DNA of 64,000 nucleotides from JACMLD01 sp963705285 (GCA_963705285.1 OY970066.1:2666001-2730000), one strand, 5' to 3'. Counted from the stretch's first letter, positions 18,728 to 28,016 are shown. Made by a program: numbers and translations. Notes: a model not told the origin generated them from the letters alone.

Positions 18728-18977
18728 CTTCGCAGATTCTTCCACAGCAGCTTTCGCACAGCTTACTTTGTTAAAAATCCACCACAACAGTTCAACCTTC
18801 AAAATAATTCTTTTCGATTGTTTCCATGTTTGCGCAGCTTTTACTGCAAACGATCCTGAACAACTAGTCCATTTGTAAAATAATTTCTTTCACTCTCTCG
18901 TTTGTTTCTCAGCCACACCTGCAAATCTCAGCAACAACAATTCAACATTTAAAATTGAAAATTGAAAATAATTCTCA

Positions 18978-19940
18978 TCACTTTTCTTTCACCAATCCGG
19001 CCACCACTTTGTTGTGAACAGGTTTTACTGTCTGCAGAAAATTGTAAATGGATTTTAGTTCGTCATCGCTCATGTGCCGGAAAGATTCCCAGGGCATATG
19101 GCTTTCTTTAATGATGCTGCCCTGCCTGAACCGGTGAATAAATTGCTGTTGCGACCACCCGGTGATGCGGCCGGAAGCATCTGTTGTAAGGTTGGGCGTT
19201 GTGAGCGAATACATGCCGGAGTCGGTAGGCAGGTCAAATTTCAATCCGCCCGCAAAGTCCGGTCCGGTAAAAGCGCCCGTCATCAGGTTACGGTTGGTAT
19301 GGCAACCACGGCAGTTGGCCACGCTATTGGCCAGGTACGCACCATAGGCAACCCCTGTATCTTTTACCACCTTCACTGGTACAGGTCCGGATGGGCCGGC
19401 AGGTTTTAACATGAATGCTTTTACCACCTTGCCCAACATGTTCATCTTATTTGCGGGCACTGTATTATCAACCGGGGGGCGGCTGCGTAAATAAGAAATG
19501 ATAGCCACCAGGTCTTCATCGCTGGTGTTATGAAAAGGCATTAAATCAAACAATGCACGGCCGTTGGTAGCAACACCATAGCGCAAAGCCCTGGCCAGCG
19601 CCTCATCGGTTTTGCCTGCAATGCCTGTTGCATGCGGTGTAAGATTGGGTGCAAACAATAAGCCAATGGGCAAGTCAAATACCCGGCCACCTGATAAAGC
19701 GGTTTCCTCAGTGTTGGTTATAGGATCAGGTTGATTGGGATTACCATGGCAACCGGTACAATGTGCAGCGCCCAACACAAGCTTTCTGCCCGTGGCGATG
19801 GTGGCACTATCCTGCCTGGCCTTAACCGGCGGATAGGGCGCATCGAATGTTTGATTTTGAAGCAGCGCAACAGTTACCACTACACAAATAATAAGGAGCA
19901 GCACGATAATGCCGGCTACTTTGAGAAATTTCTTTATCAT
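18978..19940 (-). CDS. Membrane-anchored dihaem cytochrome c
   Basis: 320 residues. One N-terminal membrane helix (about 8-28), then two cytochrome c domains with haem sites CTGCH (61-65) and CRGCH (210-214). Likely Met axial ligands are M134 (FDLMPFHN) and M282 (SHMPW). The tandem layout matches cytochromes that feed electrons from periplasmic dehydrogenases to the respiratory chain. Starts 8 bp after the cupin gene stop, so it is the second gene of a two-gene operon read from the promoter at 20538-20567. Confidence 0.9.
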   Translation of the reverse strand: MIKKFLKVAGIIVLLLIICVVVTVALLQNQTFDAPYPPVKARQDSATIATGRKLVLGAAHCTGCHGNPNQPDPITNTEETALSGGRVFDLPIGLLFAPNLTPHATGIAGKTDEALARALRYGVATNGRALFDLMPFHNTSDEDLVAIISYLRSRPPVDNTVPANKMNMLGKVVKAFMLKPAGPSGPVPVKVVKDTGVAYGAYLANSVANCRGCHTNRNLMTGAFTGPDFAGGLKFDLPTDSGMYSLTTPNLTTDASGRITGWSQQQFIHRFRQGSIIKESHMPWESFRHMSDDELKSIYNFLQTVKPVHNKVVAGLVKEK

Positions 19941-19948
19941 GATGAATA

Positions 19949-20518
19949 TTATTGGGGTTGTTCGTAATAGTATTGGTCTAATAGCATTTTTTCTGTTCCA
20001 TTTTTTCTTGCCCTTGCAGCAAGGTGTTTAAATACGGGAAACAGCCAGCCCAACATGCCGGCAGGTTTGGTATCTGTGAGTGTAATTAAAAGAGCCAGGT
20101 GGCTGAGGTTTTTTGGTATACCCGTGCTGGTGGTTTTGCCATCGCGCGCCAGTCCATAGCCAATCGCTAATCCTTTTATGAAATTATCATGAGCCGGAAC
20201 AAATTTGATGTGGCAGGTAACGGTTTCTTTGCTGTCATTAAAAAAATGATGCGGCGTACGCAGGGGCACCGTCACAGATTCGCCCGGTCGTATATAGTGT
20301 TTTCTTTTACCTATTGCAATGCCCAGTACCCCTTTAACGGCGGTAAATGTTTCTTCAAATGCAATATGCGTATGCATGCTGTTGCCTCCACCAGGCGATA
20401 CTTCCAGTTCGCCCAACGAATAAGCACCATCTGTGTCTGATGCGGTTTTGAGCACAATAGCCCTGTCTTTGTACACCGGATTTATAAATTCTCTGCGTGG
20501 TACCAATTGTTTTTTCAT
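19949..20518 (-). CDS. Cupin domain protein
   Basis: 189 residues with a single cupin barrel at about 20-110. Metal ligands expected at H49, H51, E55/E56 (HTHIAFEETF) and H90/H91 (RTPHHFF). The C-terminal 70 residues are helical and hydrophobic (HLALLITL, GMLGWLFPVFKHLAARAR), unusual for a simple cupin and perhaps membrane-associating. First gene of an operon with a cytochrome c. Enzymatic or regulatory role unknown. Confidence 0.82.
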   Translation of the reverse strand: MKKQLVPRREFINPVYKDRAIVLKTASDTDGAYSLGELEVSPGGGNSMHTHIAFEETFTAVKGVLGIAIGKRKHYIRPGESVTVPLRTPHHFFNDSKETVTCHIKFVPAHDNFIKGLAIGYGLARDGKTTSTGIPKNLSHLALLITLTDTKPAGMLGWLFPVFKHLAARARKNGTEKMLLDQYYYEQPQ

Positions 20519-20537
20519 GTATATGGTTTAATGGCGG

Positions 20538-20567
20538 CAAAAGTAGGAGCACGCAAATAAGTATCAA
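20538..20567 (-). promoter_or_regulatory. Promoter TTG-N19-TACTTTTG of the cupin-cytochrome operon
   Basis: On the minus strand TTG (20567-20565) is separated by exactly 19 bp from TACTTTTG (20545-20538), matching the Bacteroidota TTG/TAnnTTTG promoter on both elements. The -7 box is 19 bp before the cupin ATG. The divergent LuxR-type gene starts 110 bp away, so the region is a shared regulatory space. Confidence 0.65.
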
Positions 20568-20678
20568 ATAGTACAATACTACTATTGGGGGGTCATCACC
20601 ACATTTGGGGATTGTTTTAGTGAAGGAAAGTTTCAACATTTACGGTCCTTTATTTTTAATCCTATAAAATATAAAACG

Positions 20679-21431
20679 ATGGCAAATGAAGCGGCGTTGT
20701 TGCGGATGGCGGAAAGGCTATCGGCCTATATTGAACAATACGTTACCACAGTAGGGGCCGAGAACCGGGATGAAGTGTTGGAACTGTTTGACAAAATGAA
20801 TTTATTTTTTCCGCATTGGGTGATTGCTACCTGTCCTATAATGCACCCCGATATTCATTATGTAAGCAGTAACCACCCGCATGTATTCGGGCAAGAAAAA
20901 GGATCGCTTATAAATACCAGCGTACAGAAATTTTTTTATGATGTGCACCCGTCAGACCAGGATGATTTGCAGGAATGTTTCAAGTTTGTGCACGACTTTA
21001 TTGAATCCACCCCGCCCGAACAGCATTGCTTATACCGTATGGTTTTGCATTACCGGTTTCAAAAGAAAAGCGGACAGTATATGTACCTGCACGATGAAAA
21101 AGCGGTGCTTCGCCTGCGCGAATCCGGCAATTTGTATTACGCACTTTTTTGCGACGTTACCGAACAGAAAAAATTTGCAGGTGTAAAAGCAGAAGTTTTT
21201 AAACAGGAAGAAACCCTCTTCAAAATAATTGAATTCAAACCCTCTGCAGACCGCACCAATCTGTCAAAAAGAGAAAGCGAATTGGTTACACTCATCAAAC
21301 AGGGTTTGAGCACAAAGGAAATTGCCTGGTACCTGAAGATCAGTCATCATACCGTGCGAAATATAAAAAGCAAGTTGTTTGAAAAGTATAAAGTAAGCAA
21401 TACGGTTGAACTATTGAACATGACTACCTAA
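20679..21431 (+). CDS. PAS-like/LuxR-family transcriptional regulator
   Basis: 250 residues. The N-terminal 160 residues look like a PAS-type sensor (IHYVSSNHPHVFG, FFYDVHPSDQDDLQE, QYMYLHDEKAVLRL, YALFCDVTEQKK). The C-terminal LuxR helix-turn-helix spans about 190-248 (LSKRESELVTLIKQG, KEIAWYLKISHHTVRNI). No receiver domain. The layout is common in Bacteroidota one-component regulators. Divergent from the cupin-cytochrome operon, so a local regulatory role is plausible. Confidence 0.88.
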   Translation: MANEAALLRMAERLSAYIEQYVTTVGAENRDEVLELFDKMNLFFPHWVIATCPIMHPDIHYVSSNHPHVFGQEKGSLINTSVQKFFYDVHPSDQDDLQECFKFVHDFIESTPPEQHCLYRMVLHYRFQKKSGQYMYLHDEKAVLRLRESGNLYYALFCDVTEQKKFAGVKAEVFKQEETLFKIIEFKPSADRTNLSKRESELVTLIKQGLSTKEIAWYLKISHHTVRNIKSKLFEKYKVSNTVELLNMTT

Positions 21432-21514
21432 TGAACTTTCACGCTGCGCGTAGGGGATAGGGTAAGGCCGGTAAGAAACTACCGGCCATTTTTGTCTGAT
21501 GCCAATCTGTTAGT

Positions 21515-21832
21515 CTACCTGTTCCGCTGTGGATATAAAACCGTTATTACCCTGCAATCTGTAATAGCTTTTGCGGCATGCGGTACTTCTGAGGGTACTG
21601 TTGACAGCATGCCTGGCGTAAGCATATCCGTTGTTTCACCAATCTGCATTTCCAGTATTCCATCCAGCACAATGTCTATGGCTTCTTCAGGGTGTTGATG
21701 CAATGGTATTTGCACGCCGGCTTTCATATGGGTGTATGCAATGGTGAGGTTCTCCGTTTGTATGGTGCTCAGCAACGCACCTTTAAGTGCTTCTTCTGCT
21801 GATAACTGGTTTAATGCAATAAAATTGTTCAT
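21515..21832 (-). CDS. Small cupin protein
   Basis: 105-residue single cupin barrel, with metal-site residues HQHPEEAIDIVLDG (H45, H47, E50) and H86 in VPHAAKA. Size and fold match the small double-stranded beta-helix proteins often annotated only as cupins. It is the last gene of a minus-strand run 21515-23932 that includes a cytochrome c peroxidase, 61 bp upstream. Role unknown. Confidence 0.8.
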   Translation of the reverse strand: MNNFIALNQLSAEEALKGALLSTIQTENLTIAYTHMKAGVQIPLHQHPEEAIDIVLDGILEMQIGETTDMLTPGMLSTVPSEVPHAAKAITDCRVITVLYPQRNR

Positions 21833-21893
21833 TGGTTTTTTTGTTTAAAATGAAGTGTATCAACACATACTATCGAGGGTGCATGTATGCTGC

Positions 21894-22847
21894 TTACCTA
21901 CTTTGCACCGGCAGAAATTGTTTATCTGTTAACGACAACAGAAATGCTTCCAGGTCTTTTTTCTCTGCGACAGTTAAGCCAAGCGGTCGCTGCAATACGG
22001 TATCCCGGTTAACGGCATTGGGTACCCGCTTTGCCGGTTCGTTATAAAAATCAATTACTTCTTCCAGGCTTTGAAACATGCCGTTGTGCATATACGGAGC
22101 CGTTACAGCAATGTTGCGCAGCCCTGGTGTTTTAAATTTTCCAATATCGTCTGCATGGTGCGTGATGCCCATGCGGCCGCTGTCGTTTAACTCCCTGCCA
22201 TTAAAAAGCCCGATGTTACGGAACTGGTTCTGTGTAAAATCAGATCCAAAATGACATTGCGTGCATTTGCCTTTTGTACTGAATAAAGCAAAGCCCCTTT
22301 TTGCGGCATCGCTCACCGCGTTAGAATCGTCGTTCATTTTCCAACGGTCAAAAGCGCTTTCGCTTGTTTCCAGCGTTTGCTCAAATGCAGCAATGGCTTC
22401 TGCCAAACGGTGGGGTGTTGGCATACCATGAAATAGGTGGGCAAACCACGCGCTGTATTGTTTACTTTGTTGTAAACGCTTTACTGCAGTGGCCACCGGC
22501 AGGTTCATTTCTACCGGGTTTTCAATGGGCATCAGTGCCTGCTCTTCCAGTGTTTTGGCCCTTCCATCCCAAAAGAAGAATGGCTGCCGCGCCGTGTTCA
22601 TAACGCTTGGGCTATTGCGAACTCCTTTTATCTTTTTTACGCCAAGGCTCACTATGCCCGAATCAGCAAAAGCAAAAGCAGGGTTGTGACAGCTGGCACA
22701 ACTAACCGTTCTGTCTTTTGAAAGAATGGGGTCAAAAAATAAACGTTTGCCCAGTTCTGCTTTGTCTGCAGGTGCATGGTCCACCGGGGCTGCCCTTATG
22801 CATAAAAGGCTGATACCGATTATTGCAATGGATATATACTTTTTCAT
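21894..22847 (-). CDS. Dihaem cytochrome c peroxidase (MauG/CcpA type)
   Basis: 317 residues with a signal peptide (about 1-20) and two haem-attachment sites, CASCH (50-54) and CTQCH (195-199). Family landmarks include GKRLFFDP, the FFWDGRA segment (about 90-96), and the C-terminal KFKTPGLRNIAVTAPYMHNG. The family reduces hydrogen peroxide in the periplasm using electrons from cytochromes, or, in MauG-like members, oxidises protein side chains. The nearby dihaem cytochrome at 18978 could be an electron partner, which is inference from position. Confidence 0.92.
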   Translation of the reverse strand: MKKYISIAIIGISLLCIRAAPVDHAPADKAELGKRLFFDPILSKDRTVSCASCHNPAFAFADSGIVSLGVKKIKGVRNSPSVMNTARQPFFFWDGRAKTLEEQALMPIENPVEMNLPVATAVKRLQQSKQYSAWFAHLFHGMPTPHRLAEAIAAFEQTLETSESAFDRWKMNDDSNAVSDAAKRGFALFSTKGKCTQCHFGSDFTQNQFRNIGLFNGRELNDSGRMGITHHADDIGKFKTPGLRNIAVTAPYMHNGMFQSLEEVIDFYNEPAKRVPNAVNRDTVLQRPLGLTVAEKKDLEAFLLSLTDKQFLPVQSR

Positions 22848-22904
22848 TGCTGTTAATGATTTTTACAATGCCGGAGAAAACCCCGGTGGTTACATGCTGC
22901 TGAT

Positions 22905-23306
22905 TTAATTGCCGTGGTTCAGAAAATCATATTCATCAATCATTGGTACGGCGCGTACACGGCCCAGTACCAGCCGGCTGGTTCCTTTCATTCTTTCAAT
23001 GCAGGGATCGTTAATAGGTTCAAGCCGTAAGGAATCATTGTTGCTGAAAAAAATCAGTTTGTACGTACCCGTGGCGCCATCGCAACCGTTATCGGTCATG
23101 CTAAACACATTGTCTTCCAGGCTATAGGTGCCGGTGACAAACGGCTTTTTATTTACATAGCCTTCAAAAGTTTGGTCTTCTTTAAAAACTACGCCGGTCA
23201 CACTGCCTTTTGCGGAAGGGGCGGTTTCCCACCTTCCGGTAAGCTGATCGGGTTTCATACAGAAAAGTGTTGCAGCAATGGATGCACTCATCAAAATTGT
23301 TTTCAT
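22905..23306 (-). CDS. Small secreted lipocalin-like protein of unknown function
   Basis: 133 residues with an N-terminal hydrophobic segment (MKTILMSASIAATLFC) followed by KPDQLTGRWETAP. The pattern LTGRW, TFEGYVN, GTYSLEDN, FSMTDNGCDG, GTYKLIFF resembles small beta-barrel proteins that begin with a GxW motif (lipocalin-like). Cys16 may be a lipid site, though the lipobox is weak. It precedes the peroxidase gene by 57 bp and is probably co-transcribed. Confidence 0.68.
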   Translation of the reverse strand: MKTILMSASIAATLFCMKPDQLTGRWETAPSAKGSVTGVVFKEDQTFEGYVNKKPFVTGTYSLEDNVFSMTDNGCDGATGTYKLIFFSNNDSLRLEPINDPCIERMKGTSRLVLGRVRAVPMIDEYDFLNHGN

Positions 23307-23360
23307 GATTGATTTTTTTTTAAGTGATAAGATTTATTTGTTGATTGATTTGAAAAATGG

Positions 23361-23507
23361 TTAATGATCATTTGCCCGGTGCAGCCAAACACCCAGCAGT
23401 ACCATGACAAAGCTTGAGATCATGAATATCTTTCGGGTATCAAATCCTTTTGCTATTTGGCGTTGGGTTGCCTGTACATCCGCGGGCAGGTTGTTTATAT
23501 CAGTAAT
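23361..23507 (-). pseudogene. Possible small membrane-protein frame lacking a normal start
   Basis: On the minus strand an open frame ending at TAA 23361-23363 reads INNLPADVQATQRQIAKG, then FDTRKIF, then a hydrophobic helix MISSFVMVLLGVWLHR. It looks protein-like and lies between two same-strand genes, but no ATG, GTG or TTG occurs in frame before the helix. It may start at ATT 23507, use the internal ATG to give 20 residues, or be a gene remnant. Low confidence. Confidence 0.3.
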
Positions 23508-23533
23508 GGAAGTTTGAAAATGAAGACAGGATT

Positions 23534-23932
23534 TTAGTTGACACGAAGGGCGATAAAGTAACCCGACCCTTTTAATACATTGGCCGCATGCAATTTGCCT
23601 CTCGGGATCCAGATAGAGGCGTTGTTATGCACAATGTAGTCATCGCCCCCCAGCTGTATCTTATAGATCAGTTTATCAGGCGAGATAATGATATTGATTT
23701 CATCGTGGTCGTCATGTATATGCGGTTGTGTGTAGGCCGCAGGTGGCGTAAATACCGGCGATACATGATGAACAGCCATATGGCAGGGGAATGCGGATGC
23801 GAAATAGCGCGTAACGGCGCTGGTGTCTGTGTGAAAAGGTACATTTGACAATACAGAAGGTATCATGTCGAATATGAGCGATCGATCGTCTTCTTTTTTG
23901 GCAGGAAATGGCTGACTGATGATGGTGTGCAT
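23534..23932 (-). CDS. Cupin domain protein
   Basis: 132 residues. The cupin metal site is PHIHDDHDEINII (H71, H73, with D/E following) and a late His in RGKLHAANV. The sequence PAAYTQPHIHDDHDE is typical of small regulatory or enzyme-like cupins that bind Fe, Zn or Mn. Third cupin in this 5-kb region. ATG 23932 gives a normal length. Confidence 0.78.
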   Translation of the reverse strand: MHTIISQPFPAKKEDDRSLIFDMIPSVLSNVPFHTDTSAVTRYFASAFPCHMAVHHVSPVFTPPAAYTQPHIHDDHDEINIIISPDKLIYKIQLGGDDYIVHNNASIWIPRGKLHAANVLKGSGYFIALRVN

Positions 23933-24282
23933 CTTTTTTCAATTTGTGGTGAATAAGGTTTGTAAGTGCCGGCAAGGCAGGCATTCAAAGCACAAATTTG
24001 TTGCAAACTGATTTTTTGCGCAATATTATATTCGTACTAGTTCGTCAATGCGGCGGGGTTATATCCAAAAAAGCGGTCAACGGAACTGTACCAATTTATT
24101 CATATAATTTCCTAACTTGTATATCTCCGGCCCCGCACGATTGTATGAATTTTACCGGTTTAAGGTAGCATGCATCCGGCTCATTTCTCTGGTACACCCC
24201 CTGTGGCATGAATAGCGCATCGCTGGGGAGATAATTCACTATAAAAAATATTAACGCTTCTCTTAACATTAAACTCAGCAAT
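23933..24282. other. Intergenic region, nothing recognised
   Basis: 350 bp between the divergent cupin and tail-sheath genes. It should hold both promoters, but I see no exact TAnnTTTG box, no long inverted repeat and no convincing small gene. Confidence 0.5.
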
Positions 24283-25680
24283 ATGCCTGAATACAAAACG
24301 CCGGGAATTTTTATTGAAGAGATACCCAAGTTCCCTCCATCAATTACCTCTGTTGAAACCGCCATTCCCGCCTTTATTGGTTATACTGAAAAAGCAGGGT
24401 TGAAAGAAGCGGGCGATCTGTTGCTGAAGCCCCATCGCATCACATCGTTGCTGGAATATGAACAATATTTTGGCACTGCCTGGCCGGAAATTAGTATCGA
24501 TGTAAGTTTTGATCTTAGCAATCCCTCAAAGATCAATGTACAGGCAAAAATTAGTCCGGCTACCGCATCAAAATATATGATGTACTATTCGCTGCAGTTT
24601 TTTTTTGCCAATGGTGGCGCCGCTTGTTATATTGTTGCTGTTGGCAATTATTCAAGCATAGGCGGCGAAATTATAAGCAATGAACTGCAAAAAGGTTTAA
24701 ACGAGGTAGCGAAGGTGGATGAAATAACCCTCCTTGTTTTTCCCGATGGGCTGAATATGGCGACTGCGGTCGAGCATTATTCTCTGTACAAAAAGGCACT
24801 TGAGCAGTGTGCCCTGTTGAGAAATCGGTTTGCGGTGATGGATGTATGGATGGATGCGGATGCTGCGGCGGACAACGTACAAGTATTGCGCGAATTTGAT
24901 TTCGGGGATATTGATACGCGCAAATATGGCGCCGTTTATTATCCGCGTGTGTATACAAACATTGATTATCGTTATACAGACGAGACAGCCATAGCAATTC
25001 ATGGTGTGGCGGGCGCTACCACGCTGGCAGCCCTGAAAGAATTCAACAACGCCTATTATTTCATGGCCAAGAATGCCATTAGTAATATTGACATGTTGCT
25101 ACCGGCATCAGGCGGCGTTGTTGGACAGTATGTAACAACAGATAATGCCCGCGGTGTATGGAAAGCACCAGCCAATGTAAACCTGACACTGGCGATACGT
25201 CCTGAGAAAATGATTACGAATACAGAACAGGAAACCTTGAACGTAGACCCGGTGGCGGGAAAGTCGATCAACGTAATCCGTTCTTTTCCCGGTCGCGGAC
25301 CGGCCATTATCTGGGGAGCGCGTACACTTGCGGGTAATGATAATGAATGGCGCTATATACCGGTACGGCGATTCTTCATCATGGTGGAAGCGTCTGTAAC
25401 AAATGCAACGCAGCAGTTTGTATTTGAACCCAACGACCGCAATACCTGGGTGCGCGTACAATCAATGATTGACAATTTCCTCACTCAACAATGGAAAGCC
25501 GGTGCGCTAATGGGCTCCAGCACCAAGGAAGCCTTCTTTGTGCACGTGGGTTTGGGCCAAACCATGACCGAACAGGATATACTGGAAGGCCGAATGATTG
25601 TGGAAATAGGTATGGCGGTGGTACGCCCGGCTGAGTTTATTGTGCTGCGGTTCATGCACAAAATGCTCAGCGAATCTTAA
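24283..25680 (+). CDS. Contractile tail sheath protein (phage/eCIS type), orphan
   Basis: 465 residues matching the phage tail sheath family (PF04984). It starts MPEYKTPGIFIEEIPKFPPS and has a SITSVETAIPAFIGYTE strand. The C-terminal sheath handshake region contains KAGALMGSSTKEAFFV, GLGQTMTEQDILEGRMIVEI and VRPAEFIVLRF, as in extracellular contractile injection systems. A sheath polymerises around a tube and contracts to drive it through a membrane. No tube, baseplate, spike, AAA+ ATPase or cap gene is beside it; the next gene is a dipeptidase-like enzyme. Length is near the normal range and no frameshift is seen, so it is probably expressed. Confidence 0.9.
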   Translation: MPEYKTPGIFIEEIPKFPPSITSVETAIPAFIGYTEKAGLKEAGDLLLKPHRITSLLEYEQYFGTAWPEISIDVSFDLSNPSKINVQAKISPATASKYMMYYSLQFFFANGGAACYIVAVGNYSSIGGEIISNELQKGLNEVAKVDEITLLVFPDGLNMATAVEHYSLYKKALEQCALLRNRFAVMDVWMDADAAADNVQVLREFDFGDIDTRKYGAVYYPRVYTNIDYRYTDETAIAIHGVAGATTLAALKEFNNAYYFMAKNAISNIDMLLPASGGVVGQYVTTDNARGVWKAPANVNLTLAIRPEKMITNTEQETLNVDPVAGKSINVIRSFPGRGPAIIWGARTLAGNDNEWRYIPVRRFFIMVEASVTNATQQFVFEPNDRNTWVRVQSMIDNFLTQQWKAGALMGSSTKEAFFVHVGLGQTMTEQDILEGRMIVEIGMAVVRPAEFIVLRFMHKMLSES

Positions 25681-25758
25681 TCGTTATTGCCAACATTTTA
25701 CCTGCGCTTAGACATAGCTTTCGTTTAAAAAATAGCATTAAACTACCACTTTGTGGTA

Positions 25759-25788
25759 TTGTGGCCACCATATATTTTTCTAATTTTA
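25759..25788 (+). promoter_or_regulatory. Predicted promoter TTG-N19-TAATTTTA
   Basis: TTG at 25759-25761 and TAATTTTA at 25781-25788 are 19 bp apart, matching the Bacteroidota promoter with one mismatch in the -7 box. The M19-like gene starts 70 bp downstream, so it may be transcribed apart from the sheath gene. Confidence 0.45.
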
Positions 25789-25857
25789 GCCATACCCCTG
25801 TTTCCTCCCTTATGACGGCTGCTACATCATCTATCAACTCCTTTTAAACATTTGCGT

Positions 25858-27429
25858 ATGCCTTTTTTTGATTTTCATTGTCATCCTGGTATGAAATCAC
25901 GCCTGGCGCCAAAAGGGCAGGAGCCCAGCCCGTGGGTTTCCATCAAAGTACAACTGGAGGTGTTCAATTCCATTAAGCTGGATGTAAGCCCTGCATTTGC
26001 TGATGCTTTGGATTCGCAGGCCAGTCTTCACCAGTTATGGGAGGGGAGCGTAAACCTGATTGGACTAATTGTGCACAGTATTGAAAAACATGTTGCCGCT
26101 GGTTTGCTTGAAATGGGTATTGTACGCAGCGGCGCCATTTTGCAGCTTGACCCGGAAAAGATTGCGGCCAGTGCAAAAGGTGATCAATATTATGCCATTG
26201 CCAGTGCAGAAATACAGGGCCTGGTAGATAATGCTACAGCGCCGCCAGCTATGGGTTTGCCGGAAGGAGCTAAACTAAAGTTTATTCGTTCCATGACAGA
26301 ATATGATCGCAATGACCCCAATACCATTCATGCCCTGCTGATACTGGAAGGTTCGCAAAATCTTTTTGATGATCCCGAGGCACCTGATGCCCATGAACAA
26401 TTTTTCAGGAACCTGGATGATCTAACCAGTAAGTTCAGGTTGTTTGCCATGAACCTTTGCCATTTTCAGCAACAGCCCATTGCCAACCATGCTTTTGCCA
26501 TGCAGGTGCTTAACAACATATTGCCGTTTTACCCCAAAGAACGCGGCATTACAGAATGGGGTTTTACAGTGATACGCGAGTTGTACAAACGCGGTATACT
26601 GGTAGACCTTAAACACCTGGGACATTTTACCCGCAAAGAATTGTACCGGTTGCGCGCCGAAGAAGGTATTGCATTACCACTGATATGCAGTCATGCAGGT
26701 GTTACCGGTATCAGCGAAATGGAGAAGCTGCAATACATTTATCACGAAAGCCCCAAAGATGCCGGCCCTGTTTGGAAAATAAATTTTATGAAGAAATGGG
26801 GACATGTAAAAGATACGGCGTACAACATGATCAGCCTTAATTTATACGATGAAGACATTGAGGAAATCATTATTTCTGGTGGTATGATAGGCGTTTCACT
26901 TGACCAGCGTATCATTGGCTTTCCGGGAGATGAACCGGTGATGTACCAGCAGGGCATATTTCCCACGGATCTTGATTATGTTTCTAAAAAAGAAGCCGAT
27001 GTGTTTTTCGGCCCTGTATCGCCCGGGAATATTCCACCCGGAACCGAAGACAATGATATAGTAATGAATGCCGATGATGCCGCCAACCAGAACAGCGGCT
27101 TCACAGAAGAACTACATGCGCATTATTTTCTCAACCAGGTATTACACATATTGTTTGTAGCAAAGAAAAGCAAGCGCGGTATTAAATTGAAAGATGCTTT
27201 CCGGCTGATTTGTATTGGCTCAGATTTAGACGGACTGGTAAACCCTATTGACTGTTGTATGACGACGGCAGACTATGCAGATTTTAAAAATAAGTTGTTG
27301 CGCATCATGAATAAAAAAAGCTTCTGGCGCGGAACCGGCTTTGCTTTTGGCGACCTTAACAGTGCGGATTTGCTGGATGGTATCTTCTTCAACAACGCCG
27401 AAGCGTTTCTGATGAAGCACTATGTTTGA
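25858..27429 (+). CDS. Membrane-dipeptidase-like (M19/amidohydrolase) enzyme
   Basis: 523 residues from ATG 25858 (MPFFDFHCHPG); a TTG two codons earlier is unlikely. TIM-barrel metallohydrolase features: HCH at residues 7-9, KHLGHFTRKELYRL, ICSHAGVTG and IGSDLDGLVNP, which fit the metal ligands and closing Asp of the renal dipeptidase family. It lacks a signal peptide, unlike many M19 enzymes, and has an insert around 300-400 (FGPVSPGNIPPG). Expected substrates are dipeptides or related amides. The upstream tail-sheath neighbour raises, without proving, a link to a contractile system. Confidence 0.8.
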   Translation: MPFFDFHCHPGMKSRLAPKGQEPSPWVSIKVQLEVFNSIKLDVSPAFADALDSQASLHQLWEGSVNLIGLIVHSIEKHVAAGLLEMGIVRSGAILQLDPEKIAASAKGDQYYAIASAEIQGLVDNATAPPAMGLPEGAKLKFIRSMTEYDRNDPNTIHALLILEGSQNLFDDPEAPDAHEQFFRNLDDLTSKFRLFAMNLCHFQQQPIANHAFAMQVLNNILPFYPKERGITEWGFTVIRELYKRGILVDLKHLGHFTRKELYRLRAEEGIALPLICSHAGVTGISEMEKLQYIYHESPKDAGPVWKINFMKKWGHVKDTAYNMISLNLYDEDIEEIIISGGMIGVSLDQRIIGFPGDEPVMYQQGIFPTDLDYVSKKEADVFFGPVSPGNIPPGTEDNDIVMNADDAANQNSGFTEELHAHYFLNQVLHILFVAKKSKRGIKLKDAFRLICIGSDLDGLVNPIDCCMTTADYADFKNKLLRIMNKKSFWRGTGFAFGDLNSADLLDGIFFNNAEAFLMKHYV

Positions 27430-27576
27430 TTGCGATCACATACACATGATATAAAGTGCCGTTCTTCGGCAGTATAAACTCACCCGGCATGCGTGGTTAC
27501 GCAGGTTAACAAATCGCTGTTGATTTATATTGGTACAATTTCATTGCATTACCATTATTTTGTAAAAAAATAGGGA

Positions 27577-27945
27577 ATGTCAAAATACCTGTCTACTATC
27601 GGTCTGTTATTTTTGTCGAATGCTTTTATGACCGTGGCCTGGTATGGCCATTTAAAATTCTTTGGCAAAACTGGCCACCAGGCTGCGCTATGGCTCATTG
27701 TATTGTTTAGCTGGGGACTTGCTTTTTTTGAATATTGTTTCCAGGTGCCTGCTAATCGTATTGGCTTTGCAGACAATGGAGGACCTTTCTCCCTGGTGCA
27801 ATTGAAAGTAATTCAGGAAGCCATTACATTAATTGTGTTCATGCTTTTTTCGCTGATCTTTTTTAAGAATATACAGTTTACCATCAACCACCTGATAGGT
27901 TTTGGTTTTCTGGTATTGGCCGTATATTTTATTTTTAAGAAATAA
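27577..27945 (+). CDS. DMT-superfamily membrane protein (DUF486)
   Basis: 122 residues, four membrane helices. Family signature: LLFLSNAFMTVAWYGHLKF, FEYCFQVPANRIGF and QLKVIQEAITLIVF. Members are small relatives of drug/metabolite transporters with no assigned substrate. ATG 27577 is the family start. Single-gene unit. Confidence 0.88.
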   Translation: MSKYLSTIGLLFLSNAFMTVAWYGHLKFFGKTGHQAALWLIVLFSWGLAFFEYCFQVPANRIGFADNGGPFSLVQLKVIQEAITLIVFMLFSLIFFKNIQFTINHLIGFGFLVLAVYFIFKK

Positions 27946-28016
27946 CGGTACGAACGCTAGCAATATTCAATGCAACGCAGGTACCGTAAGCCTTCAGTGC
28001 TTGCCATGAGAAAGAT

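Noticed and set aside
24283..25680. Prophage
   Set aside because: No integrase, capsid, terminase or lysis genes flank the sheath gene, and base composition does not change.
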